Assembly: GCF_010448835.1 (NCBI RefSeq) | Contig: NZ_CP048409.1 | Coordinates: forward strand, 992,001-1,056,000 | From: Draconibacterium halophilum | GTDB lineage: Bacteria > Bacteroidota > Bacteroidia > Bacteroidales > Prolixibacteraceae | Direction: 5' to 3' | Length of the DNA stretch: 64,000 bases | Shown here: piece after piece, positions 8,944 through 17,522 of the stretch | Layout: each line of letters opens with the position of its first letter | Position numbering within the stretch: position 1 is the first letter of the stretch | Notes under the pieces: generated by a model | Told to the model about the DNA's origin: nothing | Databases searched by the model: none | What the model saw: the letters and a program-made list of their open reading frames with translations, nothing else | Translations under genes and position numbers: made by a program

Positions 8944-9620
8944 CGTATTTTTAAAAATGGCATACGGAAATCCCAGAATACTTGTTGCTGTTGAGAAGTG
9001 GCTGCCATGGGGCCCACTGATTCAATTGGGTGGTAGCCAACTACAATAACTGTTTTATTCTCGTTAAGGCGCAGTGCATCCTGTAGCCAGATAAAAACAT
9101 CCTCGTCTTTTTCAATGCCGCATTTCCCGTAGCGGGTGTCAAGTGCCGTGAGCCACCAGTATGTATCTATAAGAATTACAGTTAATTGATCGCTTAGCTG
9201 CACTTCTGTTGGTCCGGGACACCCCCAATCGTTGGTATAAACTTCATTATCCGGGAAATAATTACGAATGGCTTTGCGTACCTTTTTTGTCTGTTTTTTA
9301 CCGTTGTTCCATTCCTTAATTCCGTTGGTAAAAAGTAAGGGCGTATTTTCATTTTCTATTTGTGGATAGAAATGAAACTCCAGCTCATCATCACTAGTGG
9401 TGTAGTCGGAGTAATTGCCCAAATAAACAAAAGCATGAGCTTGGGGGATGTTTGTTAACTCATCAATAAATTCATTGAATTCAGCATCGTCATCAGGGGC
9501 TGTATTTCCGGCTAAAAATACACTGTAATTTATGTTGCTTTGAGCAAAGGCAGGGGAATAGCAGCCTGCAAAAAATGCAAAAAAAACAAAGCTAATTTTA
9601 ATCAGGTTTTTAATCATCAC
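8856..9620 (-). CDS. N-terminal fragment: exported phosphoesterase-like domain lacking metal ligands
   Basis: The ORF is 254 codons, of which about the first 203 are real; the rest follows the wrong frame after the lesion near 9010. A signal peptide (IKISFVFFAFFAGCYSPAFAQ) leads into a calcineurin-like phosphoesterase fold that can be recognised from WGCPGPTEVQLSDQLTVILI and the DTYWWL block. The metal-binding motifs are replaced: AGNT for GDxG/H, LGNYSD for GD, TNGIKEW for GNHDW and GYHP for GHHP. The domain is therefore probably a non-catalytic relative, independent of the frameshift. Confidence 0.7.
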   Translation of the reverse strand: MMIKNLIKISFVFFAFFAGCYSPAFAQSNINYSVFLAGNTAPDDDAEFNEFIDELTNIPQAHAFVYLGNYSDYTTSDDELEFHFYPQIENENTPLLFTNGIKEWNNGKKQTKKVRKAIRNYFPDNEVYTNDWGCPGPTEVQLSDQLTVILIDTYWWLTALDTRYGKCGIEKDEDVFIWLQDALRLNENKTVIVVGYHPIESVGPMAATSQQQQVFWDFRMPFLKIRWAEKTIWFTPITETYANNCMLFYIVFQM

Positions 9621-9843
9621 AACAAGGTCGTTTGTGCGTTGTAATACACATTTGTCATTTAATCGTTGGCGTTATTGATTTATCTTCTTCGCTAAAAAAT
9701 AGATTAAAAAATTAAAGTTCTGTGTATTTTGTTGTTTTCTTTGATTCAAAAGTAGTTATTTTTAACTTCAGTAAAATTAATAAGAGTTACTGTTTACTAG
9801 TTGACAGATTCTGAATATTCAGAAAATAAAAAAAAATTGGCAG

Positions 9844-11007
9844 ATGAAGATTGTTGAAGAGGTTAAGGCGTTTGCTATCAGATATTACGAGGAAAAAGTT
9901 TCGGCTTTGTTAAATTATCATTCCATTGAACACACCCGCTTGGTTGCTCAGGTATCGGGAACCATTGCCGACGCAGAAGGTTTGAACGAAAGAAGTAAAG
10001 ATATTGTGGTGGTGGCAGCCTGGTTTCACGATATTGGTCATGCCGTTTCGTTAAAAGACCATGAAGCGGAGGGCTGTAAAATTGCACGGCAATTTCTCTC
10101 TGAAAAAGGAATGGATGAGGAATTTATTGTTGAAGTGGAAAAGTGCATTGGTGCAACAAAAATAGGAGCGCCAAAGAATTCATTACTGGAAGAAATAATT
10201 GGCGATGCAGATTTTGCGCATGCAGGAATGGATAATTTTATGGAAATCTCGAATTTGCTGCGTAAAGAGATGTGCAACTTTGTGGAACGAAAATGTTCGA
10301 AACGAGACTATTGGAAACAAACGCTTGATTTTATTTTGGGGATTAAATATTATACCAACTACGCCAAAAATACTTTTGAACCGGTTCGATTAAAAAATAT
10401 CAGGAAAGTAGAAAAACGCATCAAAAAATTGTCGGGCAATAAAAAAACGAGTGTGCCTAAAAGTGCTCAGAAAAGTACAGCGCGTGGTATCGAAACCATG
10501 TTCAGGCTAACAGCCCGTAACCAAATTAATTTAAGTTCTATTGCCGACAATAAAGCCAATATCATGCTCACAATTAATGCGGTGTTGGTTTCAGTGTTAA
10601 TGAGTACAAGTGCGCTAACGCTGCAAACCAGCGAACATAATTTCCTGGTTCCGGGGATTATATTAATTATAGGCTGTTTAATATCGCTTGTATTTGCTAT
10701 TTTTTCAGTTATTCCAAAGTATGGAACGGGAAATTACAGCGATGAAGACCTGAAAAAACGAAAGCTCAACCTGCTGTTTTTTGGAAACTTTTTTAAAATG
10801 CCTTATGAGACGTATGAAAAGGGCGTGAAAGAGATGATGAACGATTACGATTATTTGTACGGAACATTAACCAAAGATCAATACAATCTGGGAAAGGTTT
10901 TGGCTAAAAAATATAAACTGCTAAGTTATTCCTACCGCGTATTTTTGGTCAGTTTTGTAGTGGCGGTGCTCACGTTCTTATTCCAGTATCTCTCAAAATA
11001 TTTGTAA
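9844..11007 (+). CDS. HD-domain protein with C-terminal Pycsar effector (PycTM)-type membrane domain
   Basis: A 387-residue protein in two parts. Residues 1-185 are an HD phosphohydrolase-like domain with the metal ligands visible: His30 (IEHT), His62-Asp63 (FHDIGH) and Asp121 (IIGDADFAH). Residues 205-387 start with RGIETMFRLTARNQINLSS, the hallmark of the Pycsar effector membrane family (formerly DUF5706), followed by membrane helices near 240-257, 268-292 and 366-385. In Pycsar systems such domains respond to a cyclic pyrimidine nucleotide and damage the membrane. Here the HD domain could hydrolyse a nucleotide signal. A class III cyclase gene starts 10 bases downstream, so the two are almost certainly cotranscribed. 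HD-PycTM proteins are common in Bacteroidota and not all are defence genes. Confidence 0.85.
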   Translation: MKIVEEVKAFAIRYYEEKVSALLNYHSIEHTRLVAQVSGTIADAEGLNERSKDIVVVAAWFHDIGHAVSLKDHEAEGCKIARQFLSEKGMDEEFIVEVEKCIGATKIGAPKNSLLEEIIGDADFAHAGMDNFMEISNLLRKEMCNFVERKCSKRDYWKQTLDFILGIKYYTNYAKNTFEPVRLKNIRKVEKRIKKLSGNKKTSVPKSAQKSTARGIETMFRLTARNQINLSSIADNKANIMLTINAVLVSVLMSTSALTLQTSEHNFLVPGIILIIGCLISLVFAIFSVIPKYGTGNYSDEDLKKRKLNLLFFGNFFKMPYETYEKGVKEMMNDYDYLYGTLTKDQYNLGKVLAKKYKLLSYSYRVFLVSFVVAVLTFLFQYLSKYL

Positions 11008-11017
11008 CTATTGTTAA

Positions 11018-12133
11018 ATGCCAAGACTTGAAAGAACATATAAAGGGGCAGTACGGCGACACCAGCTTTTACTGCTGGGGTTAACCTTATTATACTGGAA
11101 TTTGGTAATCCGATTTGCCCTTTTTATGCGTTTGCTTGGTGCCCGCGACGACCACATGGGCGATATGTTATCAAAAGGAATGAGCTTTTTAGTTGAAGAA
11201 GTAGTGTGGTCATCGGTGGTTATTTCGCTGTTTGCTACCTTAAGTTGGTTTACGCTTAATAAGTTGTATCCTCGCCTGGTACGCAACTTTAAAATGCGCA
11301 AGCTGGCAGTGGGTGTTGTTTTTCTCGATATCCTTATCTTTTTAATAATAAGTATTCTGTTAGGAATTGTACATTACAGTGTAGCACAAGACCTGAGTTT
11401 CGCCGAGTCTATATCGCATTTACCAAAGTTTTTATTCAATTCAACCATCCTTTTTTTTCTAATTGTATTGTTTGTTGGAGGTTACGTTTACCAGTTAATT
11501 AATACACTTTTACAACAGGTTGGGTATGTTCCACTCGGGAAAATTATGATGGGGTACTACCAAAAACCCAGGGAAGAAGAGTTGATATTTATGTTTCTTG
11601 ATTTAGAATCGTCAACCGCGGTGGCCGAAAAATTGGGGCACGAAAAGTACAGCTATTTTATTCAGGATTGTTTTAAATGTGTATCAAATTCGCTGCTGGC
11701 AACGCGCGGGCGCGTATATCAGTTTGTTGGCGACGAGGTGGTAATATCGTGGGATGCCAAACGAGAACCGTCGTATAAAAGGGCAGTAGATTTCTTTTTT
11801 CTGTATGAAAAAGCATTGAACAAACGACGCGATTATTTTGAACAGGAGTATGGCATGATGCCTGTTTTTACGGCATCGTTAAATGTTGGAAAAGTTATGG
11901 CTGCTGAAGTTGGCGAGATTAAGCGCGAGTTGGCTTTTCATGGCGATGTGTTAAACACTGCTGCGCGCATTCAAAAACAGTGTAAGCGCTACAGTAAAAA
12001 GATTTTGGTAACCAACAAATTTGCCGTAAAACTGATAAAAAGTACCAAAGAATATAAAATTGAATACGTTGACCTGATTAAGTTTTTTGGTAAGAAGAGA
12101 TCGATAAAAATTTACGAAGTACATCAGGCTTAA
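11018..12133 (+). CDS. Membrane-bound class III adenylate/guanylate cyclase-type protein
   Basis: A 371-residue protein with four hydrophobic segments (about 17-40, 60-80, 97-120 and 140-163) and a C-terminal class III nucleotide cyclase domain (185-370). The two metal-binding Asp residues are present: Asp195 in MFLDLESST and Asp239 in FVGDEVVISW. The transition-state Asn and Arg lie in HGDVLNTAAR (Asn313, Arg317). The usual adenine-selecting Lys before GD is Gln (YQFVGDE), so the base made (A, G, C or U) cannot be deduced. Coupled with the HD-PycTM gene just upstream, it is the likely source of that protein's ligand. This pairing is an inference from adjacency. Confidence 0.85.
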   Translation: MPRLERTYKGAVRRHQLLLLGLTLLYWNLVIRFALFMRLLGARDDHMGDMLSKGMSFLVEEVVWSSVVISLFATLSWFTLNKLYPRLVRNFKMRKLAVGVVFLDILIFLIISILLGIVHYSVAQDLSFAESISHLPKFLFNSTILFFLIVLFVGGYVYQLINTLLQQVGYVPLGKIMMGYYQKPREEELIFMFLDLESSTAVAEKLGHEKYSYFIQDCFKCVSNSLLATRGRVYQFVGDEVVISWDAKREPSYKRAVDFFFLYEKALNKRRDYFEQEYGMMPVFTASLNVGKVMAAEVGEIKRELAFHGDVLNTAARIQKQCKRYSKKILVTNKFAVKLIKSTKEYKIEYVDLIKFFGKKRSIKIYEVHQA

Positions 12134-12237
12134 AACAAAGGCCTTATCACTCCAGGTAGTAGTTTTATCATTTCACGAATTTCCTCTCGCTTCACTCCAT
12201 TCTTCCGATTTATATTCGCTCCCGAAAACAGAAAACA

Positions 12238-13008
12238 ATGAAAACAAGCATTATTGTTTGTACTTATAACGAAGAGGAAACCATTTTTAATGTGGTTGCT
12301 TCGTGTTGCAAACATAACCCAGATGCCGAAGTAATTGTAGTTGATGATGGATCAACTGATGAAACAGAGAGTGTTCTGAAAGCTCTGGTCCCGCATTATC
12401 ATTTCGAGTATTTAAAGCTGCCTGAAAGCCATGGAAAGAGTTATGCAATGGCTTGTGGCGTTGAGTTTGCCAGCAACGAAATCGTGCTGTTTATCAACGC
12501 CAATCTGGTTCATTTGCGGAAAGATCATTTCGCAGCCATGTTAGCCCCAATTCAAAATCAACAGGCTGATATGGTTATTGGCAATCCGGCCAGTTTTACC
12601 ATTAATTATGGTGCCGACCCATACGAAACGGCGATGAGTGAGAAAGCCATGTTGAGAGCGGATTTGCTTCCCATTTTAAACGATGTGAAAGAGATATTTT
12701 TTGGGGTAGAGGCTTTTCTTACTATTTATTATCAGGCATTGGGAAAGCGGGTTTGCCACCAGGCATTGAACGACCTGGAGCGGACGGAGCGCAAGACGGA
12801 CAGCCAGACCGTTCGGCTAAGGCAAGAAGGCGATAAAGAAATTGCAAATGCGCTGATCTCCAACTTCGACCTAATGATGAAACGTGTGCAGAATAACATC
12901 CAGAATTCGCAGAATTATACCCAATCAACTATTTCAAGTGTACAATTGCAGTTGAACAAGTATATGAAACACCTGAAAGAGCGCATTACAAATGTTGAAA
13001 CGTTTTAA
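12238..13008 (+). CDS. GT2-fold glycosyltransferase-like protein with altered DXD motif
   Basis: A 256-residue protein. Residues 3-175 have a family 2 glycosyltransferase fold: TSIIVCTYNEEE at the start and VVDDGSTDET (35-44) for the nucleotide sugar. The position normally occupied by the DXD metal motif reads FINANL (85-90), with both Asp replaced by Asn, so catalysis is doubtful or unusual. The last 60 residues are helical and Gln/Asn-rich and probably form a coiled coil. There is no membrane segment. It starts 104 bases after the cyclase gene and may have its own promoter. It could be a regulatory or binding relative of dolichol-phosphate-mannose-synthase-like enzymes; I do not know its substrate. 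Confidence 0.65.
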   Translation: MKTSIIVCTYNEEETIFNVVASCCKHNPDAEVIVVDDGSTDETESVLKALVPHYHFEYLKLPESHGKSYAMACGVEFASNEIVLFINANLVHLRKDHFAAMLAPIQNQQADMVIGNPASFTINYGADPYETAMSEKAMLRADLLPILNDVKEIFFGVEAFLTIYYQALGKRVCHQALNDLERTERKTDSQTVRLRQEGDKEIANALISNFDLMMKRVQNNIQNSQNYTQSTISSVQLQLNKYMKHLKERITNVETF

Positions 13009-13073
13009 GTGCATTTCAGGAGTTCATTTTGTCATTCGGTACACAAATCTAAATCTTTAATAATCAGCACAGT

Positions 13074-13081
13074 TACTTTTG
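13074..13081 (+). promoter_or_regulatory. Candidate -7 box TACTTTTG for the RND pump operon
   Basis: TACTTTTG matches the Bacteroidota -7 consensus TAnnTTTG exactly and lies about 170 bases before the chosen start of the adaptor gene. No good -33 TTG is seen at the right distance, so this rests on one element. Confidence 0.4.
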
Positions 13082-13176
13082 TTATGTGATTAGAAAACAA
13101 AAACAATATAGTAGTATGAAACGAACATGAACTTATTTAATCATAACTACACGAAAAGGATGATTAAAAAAGTTTA

Positions 13177-13209
13177 TTTGAGAGCGGAGCGCTTACATCC
13201 GTTCTCAAA
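13177..13209 (+). promoter_or_regulatory. Stem-loop in the 5' leader of the RND pump operon
   Basis: Two 12-base arms (13177-13188 and 13198-13209) pair fully with one G-T wobble around a nine-base loop, GCGCTTACA, and are followed by TTTT. The structure sits 40 bases before the ATG of the adaptor gene and could act as a weak terminator, a stability element or a translation control. Only the base pairing is seen. Confidence 0.45.
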
Positions 13210-13249
13210 TTTTAAAGCAAATATTACAAAACTTGAAAATTTTAAACGG

Positions 13250-14323
13250 ATGAAATTCAAAACCATTTTTCTCGTATTAGCAGCTGCTCTTTTTGCCTTT
13301 ACAGGGTGCAATAGCAGTACAGGAGAAGAGCCTCAGGCCGAAACAATTAAAAATGTAAAAATTGAGACAGTTACCGATGCTGACACGCAGAACTTGATGA
13401 CACTCAACGGAAAGATTAAGGAGAAAAGCCTTACCTCGCTCTCTTTTCGTGTTGGTGGGCCATTGTTTAAACTGGATGTAAAACAAGGCGACTACGTTAA
13501 ACAAGGAGATGTGATTGCAGAGATTGATAAGCGCGATTACAAACTGCAGATAGAAACCACTAAAGCTCAGTTTGAGCAAACCGAAGGTGAGTATAAACGT
13601 TACAAGCAGTTGGTTGAGCAAGACAAGATTCCTGAAAATACCTTTGAAAAGATTAAGTCGGGATACCTGATGACTAAAACAGCTTACGAAAACGCACAAA
13701 ACCAATTGCGCGACACCGAGCTGAAAGCACCTTTTTCAGGCTATATCTACGAGAAGTTTGTAGAGAATTTTCAAACGGTGGGAGCCGGAACACCGATTGT
13801 TTCAATTATTGATAATTCGCATCTTGAAGCTGTTGTTTCAGTTTCTGAAAGTCAGCTTCAGCGAGTAAATAATGCTAAAGAAAGTTATTTGAATGTAGCC
13901 AATGCAGGCATTAGCCAATTGCCGGTGAAATTGTTCAGCGTTAGCGAAAAAGCCATGCAGGATGGTTTGTACGAAGTGAAATTTTCGTTCGAAAACAAGA
14001 ATAATTTAAAAGTAGCTCCGGGAATGACAGCGAATGTTACGGTATATAACAGTGCCGAGGAAAATCAGCTCTCGGTGGCAGCTTCAGCAGTTTTCCACGA
14101 AAAAACAAGCACTTACGTTTGGGTATTCAATCCATCAACAAATAAAGTTGAAAAGCGTGAAGTTAAAATTGCACTCGACGGAAATCAGGGACGTGTAAAC
14201 ATTGTAAGAGGTGTAAACAACGGCGAACAAGTTGTTACTGCCGGCGTACATTTCCTGGTTGAAGGACAAAAAGTTCAACCCATTAAAACACCATCGGTAA
14301 CTAACATTGGAGGGTTGTTGTAA
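13250..14323 (+). CDS. RND efflux periplasmic adaptor (membrane fusion lipoprotein)
   Basis: A 357-residue adaptor. The frame is open for 41 more codons upstream, but the ATG at 13250 starts a type II signal peptide whose lipobox is LFAFTGC (Cys20), so it is preferred. The mature protein shows the family order: barrel-sandwich half (VGGPLFKLDVKQGDYVKQGDVIAEID), alpha-hairpin (about 95-160), second half motif (DTELKAPFSGYIYEKFVENFQTVG region) and beta-barrel/membrane-proximal domains. It would bridge the inner-membrane pump and the TolC channel. Its TAA overlaps the ATG of the pump gene (TAATG), giving translational coupling. Confidence 0.9.
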   Translation: MKFKTIFLVLAAALFAFTGCNSSTGEEPQAETIKNVKIETVTDADTQNLMTLNGKIKEKSLTSLSFRVGGPLFKLDVKQGDYVKQGDVIAEIDKRDYKLQIETTKAQFEQTEGEYKRYKQLVEQDKIPENTFEKIKSGYLMTKTAYENAQNQLRDTELKAPFSGYIYEKFVENFQTVGAGTPIVSIIDNSHLEAVVSVSESQLQRVNNAKESYLNVANAGISQLPVKLFSVSEKAMQDGLYEVKFSFENKNNLKVAPGMTANVTVYNSAEENQLSVAASAVFHEKTSTYVWVFNPSTNKVEKREVKIALDGNQGRVNIVRGVNNGEQVVTAGVHFLVEGQKVQPIKTPSVTNIGGLL

Positions 14324-17300
14324 TGCTGGAAAAGTTACTGAATCAAAAAGCAATGATCTCCACCATACTCGTTGCAGTATTGCTGGGAGGTGTAATTGCT
14401 TACAATAATATTGGGAAACTGGAGGATGCTGAGATTCCGATTAAGGCGGCTACAGTAGTTACGGTTTATCAGGGAGCAACGGCACACGAAGTTGAACTGG
14501 AAGTGACCGACCCACTTGAAAAAGCTATTCAGAAACTGGAAAATATTGATGAGATTCAATCTGTTTCGCGCCCCGGTTTGTCGTTAATTACCATATACAT
14601 TCAACCAACAGTAAAAACACCACAGTTGCCACAGCTTTGGGATCACCTGAGGCGAAAAGTTAATGATGCAAAAGGGGCGTTGCCACCAGGCGCTATGGAG
14701 CCGATTGTGAATGATGATTTTGCCGATGTTTACGGGATTTTATATTCAATCACTGCCGACGGATATTCGCATCACGAGTTGACAAAATACACCGAATACA
14801 TCGAACGCGAGCTTCTAAGTGTAAATGGTGTTCGTCGTTCGCAGATTTTTGGTGAGCAAACCGAAACTATCGATATTGTTTTTTCGCCCGAAAAACTGGC
14901 CGGGTTAAGTGTAAATCCAATGTACATTGCTGCAGCCATTCAAAACGAAACGGCTATTATCAATCCCGGATCCATTGTAACCGGCGACGAGTCGATTCGT
15001 GTTGGTGTTGGACAGAAAATTACATCGATAGAAGAAATTGAAAACCTTTTGATACAAGTTCCCGGTGGTGGGAATTTCCGTTTGGGAGATATTGCGACCA
15101 TAGAAAGATCGTACCTGGAGCCCAAAAACGAGGCGCTTTTTTACAACAATAAAGTGGGTTTAACGCTGGGCTTATCGAACGAGAGTGGAATTAACGTTGT
15201 AAAATTGGGAGATCGGCTGGATGAGAAACTGGCTGAGATACAAAAAGATTTACCTGTTGGTATCGAGATTAACCAGGTTTATTACCAGCCCGACCGCGTG
15301 GATGATGCGGTAAAAGATTTTATGATGAACCTTGCCATGTCGGTAGGAATCGTAATCATTGTGCTGATGTTTGCCATGGGATTTCGATCGGGGCTACTTA
15401 TCTCAAGCGGTTTGATTTTTACCATCATGGGAACCTTAATTGTGATGATGGCCATTGGCTTACCACTACACCGGGTTACGCTGGCAGCCATTATTCTGGC
15501 AATGGGTATGTTGGTTGATAATGCTATTGTTGTTGCCGATGGAATTCTGGTCGACTTAAAATCCGGAATGAAGAGAAGTAAAGCATTTGTAAATACCGCA
15601 CAAAGAACGGCGTTGCCATTGCTTGGTGCAACGGCGGTTGCAATTCTGGCTTTCTTGCCATTGCGGATGTCGCCCAACGAAGCCGGCGAGTTTCTCGCAT
15701 CGCTGTTTACGGTACTTATTATATCGCTTACGTTAAGCTGGATCTTTGCCATGATTCAAACACCATTTAATGCCAAATATTTTTACCGTAAAGAACGCCC
15801 GAAAGGTGAACATGCTGAGACATACGACCGCGGATTGTACAAGATATTTGGCACTTTTTTAAAATGGGCAGTGCGCAATAAATACATGTTTGCCCTTGGT
15901 TCATTTGCCATTCTGATTTTTGCATTCTGGTCGTTCCGTTTTGTGAAGGTTGACTTTATGTCGAAAATTGAATACGACCAGTTTTATATTGAATATTTCT
16001 TGCCACAGGGAGCCGACATTGAAGCAGTGGAGAAAGATATTCAACAAATTCAGGAAGGTATTTTGGAAATGGATGACGTTCATTCGGTTACAGCAGCCGT
16101 TGGTCGCCCGCCCGCCCGCTACTTGTTAATGCGTTACATGCAAACCGGTGGAACAAACTATGCCGATTTAATTGTGCAAACAGAAAGTACCGACAGGGTG
16201 CCAACAATTATTCCTGAAATAGAAAAGTATTTAAATAATAATTATCCGAATGCATTTTTCAGGGTACAGGAATACGGTGCCGCATTTGCCGCTGCTGATA
16301 TTGAAGCACAGTTTATAGGTCCTGATCCTGCCGTATTAAAGGATTTGGCCAACCAGGCAAAAAAGATCTTTTTGGAAGAGCCGACAGCTATTCATGTTAC
16401 CGACGACTGGAAAAATCAAACTAAAAAAATTGTTCCTGCTTATTCTGTTGAACGTGCACAACCGCTCGGATTATCGCGTGCCGATATGGGTAACTCTATT
16501 TTGGTAGCCACCAACGGACGACCAATTGGAGCCATTTACGAAGGCGATAGAATGATGCCGATTGTATTACGCACCGATAACAGAGTGGCCGAAAACATAG
16601 AACAACTAATGAATATTCCGGTTTGGGGACAACAAAGCCGTGCAAGTGTGCCGCTGTCGCAAATTGTTGATACCATGAAAGTAACATGGGATTACGAACT
16701 CATTCACCGTTTGGATAACAGGCGTGCAATAAAAGCACAATGCGATGCTGCAGACGGGTATACAGCTGCTGAAGTTCAGGCGAAATTTCAGGATAAAGTA
16801 GAGGCTATTGATTTGCCCGAAGGATACGAGTTAAAATGGGAAGGAGCTACCGCACGTTCGGGAGAAGCCAACTCGGCGTTGTTTATGTTCCTGCCGCTCG
16901 CAATTGGATTGATGGCGATTATTATCATCGGTTTATTTAATAACCTGAAACAGCCGATCATTATCTTCCTTATAGTGCCATTTGCATTTGTGGGTATCGT
17001 ACTTGGTTTGGCAACAACAGGTGTTTACCTCACGTTTGCCGGTATTATTGGCGCACTCGGATTAATTGGAATGATGATTAAAAATGCGGTGGTACTTCTT
17101 GATGAAATAAACCGAAATATCAAGGACGGGAAAGATCGCTTAAAAGCTACTATCGATGCAGCATTATCACGTTTGCGTCCGGTAATGATGGCTTCGCTGA
17201 CAACCATTTTAGGAATGGCACCACTGATTACTGATTCGATGTTTAACTCAACAGCCATCGTTATTATGTTTGGATTGGCCGTTGGTTCCATAATTACATT

Positions 17301-17382
17301 GGTAGTTGTACCGGTTCTTTACACGGTTTTGTACCGTGTTGATGGAAGTAAATTAAAAGCATTAAAGTCAAATGTAGAGTAG
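14323..17382 (+). CDS. RND efflux transporter permease (AcrB/MexB-like)
   Basis: A 1,019-residue proton-driven pump of the HAE-RND type. It has one N-terminal helix, a large periplasmic loop, a six-helix bundle near 330-530 with LAAIILAMGMLVDNAIVVADG (the helix 4 motif carrying the conserved Asp pair region), and a repeat of this plan in the second half ending with KNAVVLLDEINRN. Length and topology match intact family members. With the adaptor upstream and the TolC protein downstream it forms a complete tripartite exporter, which moves drugs, detergents or metabolites from the periplasm and inner membrane out of the cell. The substrate cannot be told from sequence. Confidence 0.93.
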   Translation: MLEKLLNQKAMISTILVAVLLGGVIAYNNIGKLEDAEIPIKAATVVTVYQGATAHEVELEVTDPLEKAIQKLENIDEIQSVSRPGLSLITIYIQPTVKTPQLPQLWDHLRRKVNDAKGALPPGAMEPIVNDDFADVYGILYSITADGYSHHELTKYTEYIERELLSVNGVRRSQIFGEQTETIDIVFSPEKLAGLSVNPMYIAAAIQNETAIINPGSIVTGDESIRVGVGQKITSIEEIENLLIQVPGGGNFRLGDIATIERSYLEPKNEALFYNNKVGLTLGLSNESGINVVKLGDRLDEKLAEIQKDLPVGIEINQVYYQPDRVDDAVKDFMMNLAMSVGIVIIVLMFAMGFRSGLLISSGLIFTIMGTLIVMMAIGLPLHRVTLAAIILAMGMLVDNAIVVADGILVDLKSGMKRSKAFVNTAQRTALPLLGATAVAILAFLPLRMSPNEAGEFLASLFTVLIISLTLSWIFAMIQTPFNAKYFYRKERPKGEHAETYDRGLYKIFGTFLKWAVRNKYMFALGSFAILIFAFWSFRFVKVDFMSKIEYDQFYIEYFLPQGADIEAVEKDIQQIQEGILEMDDVHSVTAAVGRPPARYLLMRYMQTGGTNYADLIVQTESTDRVPTIIPEIEKYLNNNYPNAFFRVQEYGAAFAAADIEAQFIGPDPAVLKDLANQAKKIFLEEPTAIHVTDDWKNQTKKIVPAYSVERAQPLGLSRADMGNSILVATNGRPIGAIYEGDRMMPIVLRTDNRVAENIEQLMNIPVWGQQSRASVPLSQIVDTMKVTWDYELIHRLDNRRAIKAQCDAADGYTAAEVQAKFQDKVEAIDLPEGYELKWEGATARSGEANSALFMFLPLAIGLMAIIIIGLFNNLKQPIIIFLIVPFAFVGIVLGLATTGVYLTFAGIIGALGLIGMMIKNAVVLLDEINRNIKDGKDRLKATIDAALSRLRPVMMASLTTILGMAPLITDSMFNSTAIVIMFGLAVGSIITLVVVPVLYTVLYRVDGSKLKALKSNVE

Positions 17383-17522
17383 ATAGATAGTGAAAAAGGT
17401 GGCCCCGTTTTTTGAATGGTCGGGGGACGACAGTTTCTGACCTTTGGTCAGATAGAAGATCGGGGTTATCCTTTTTTGCAAAAAGAAAACAGAAAGAATT
17501 CAATCTAAAAATTAGTATACAG

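Larger units (their letters stand above)
6010..9620 (-). pseudogene. Phosphoesterase-like domain fused to BamA/TamA-type barrel, split by a one-base deletion
   Basis: Two overlapping frames make up one gene. On the minus strand the first frame runs to GYHPIESVGP; the second reads GPHGSHF and continues to the barrel. Adding one base to the GGGG/CCC run at 9009-9015 joins them as GYHPIESVGPHGSHF, which matches the GHHPxxxxGPHG block of bacterial exported phosphoesterases, and gives exactly 1,203 codons plus stop. The product would have a signal peptide, a phosphoesterase-like domain (about 25-340), a middle region and a C-terminal barrel ending in Phe, as outer-membrane barrels do. Three other genes in the window show the same type of lesion, so a sequencing error is likelier than a true pseudogene. 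Confidence 0.8.

Noticed and set aside
13127..13249. Longer N-terminus for the RND adaptor
   Set aside because: The lipoprotein signal begins at 13250; the upstream part forms a stem-loop and is unlike the family.
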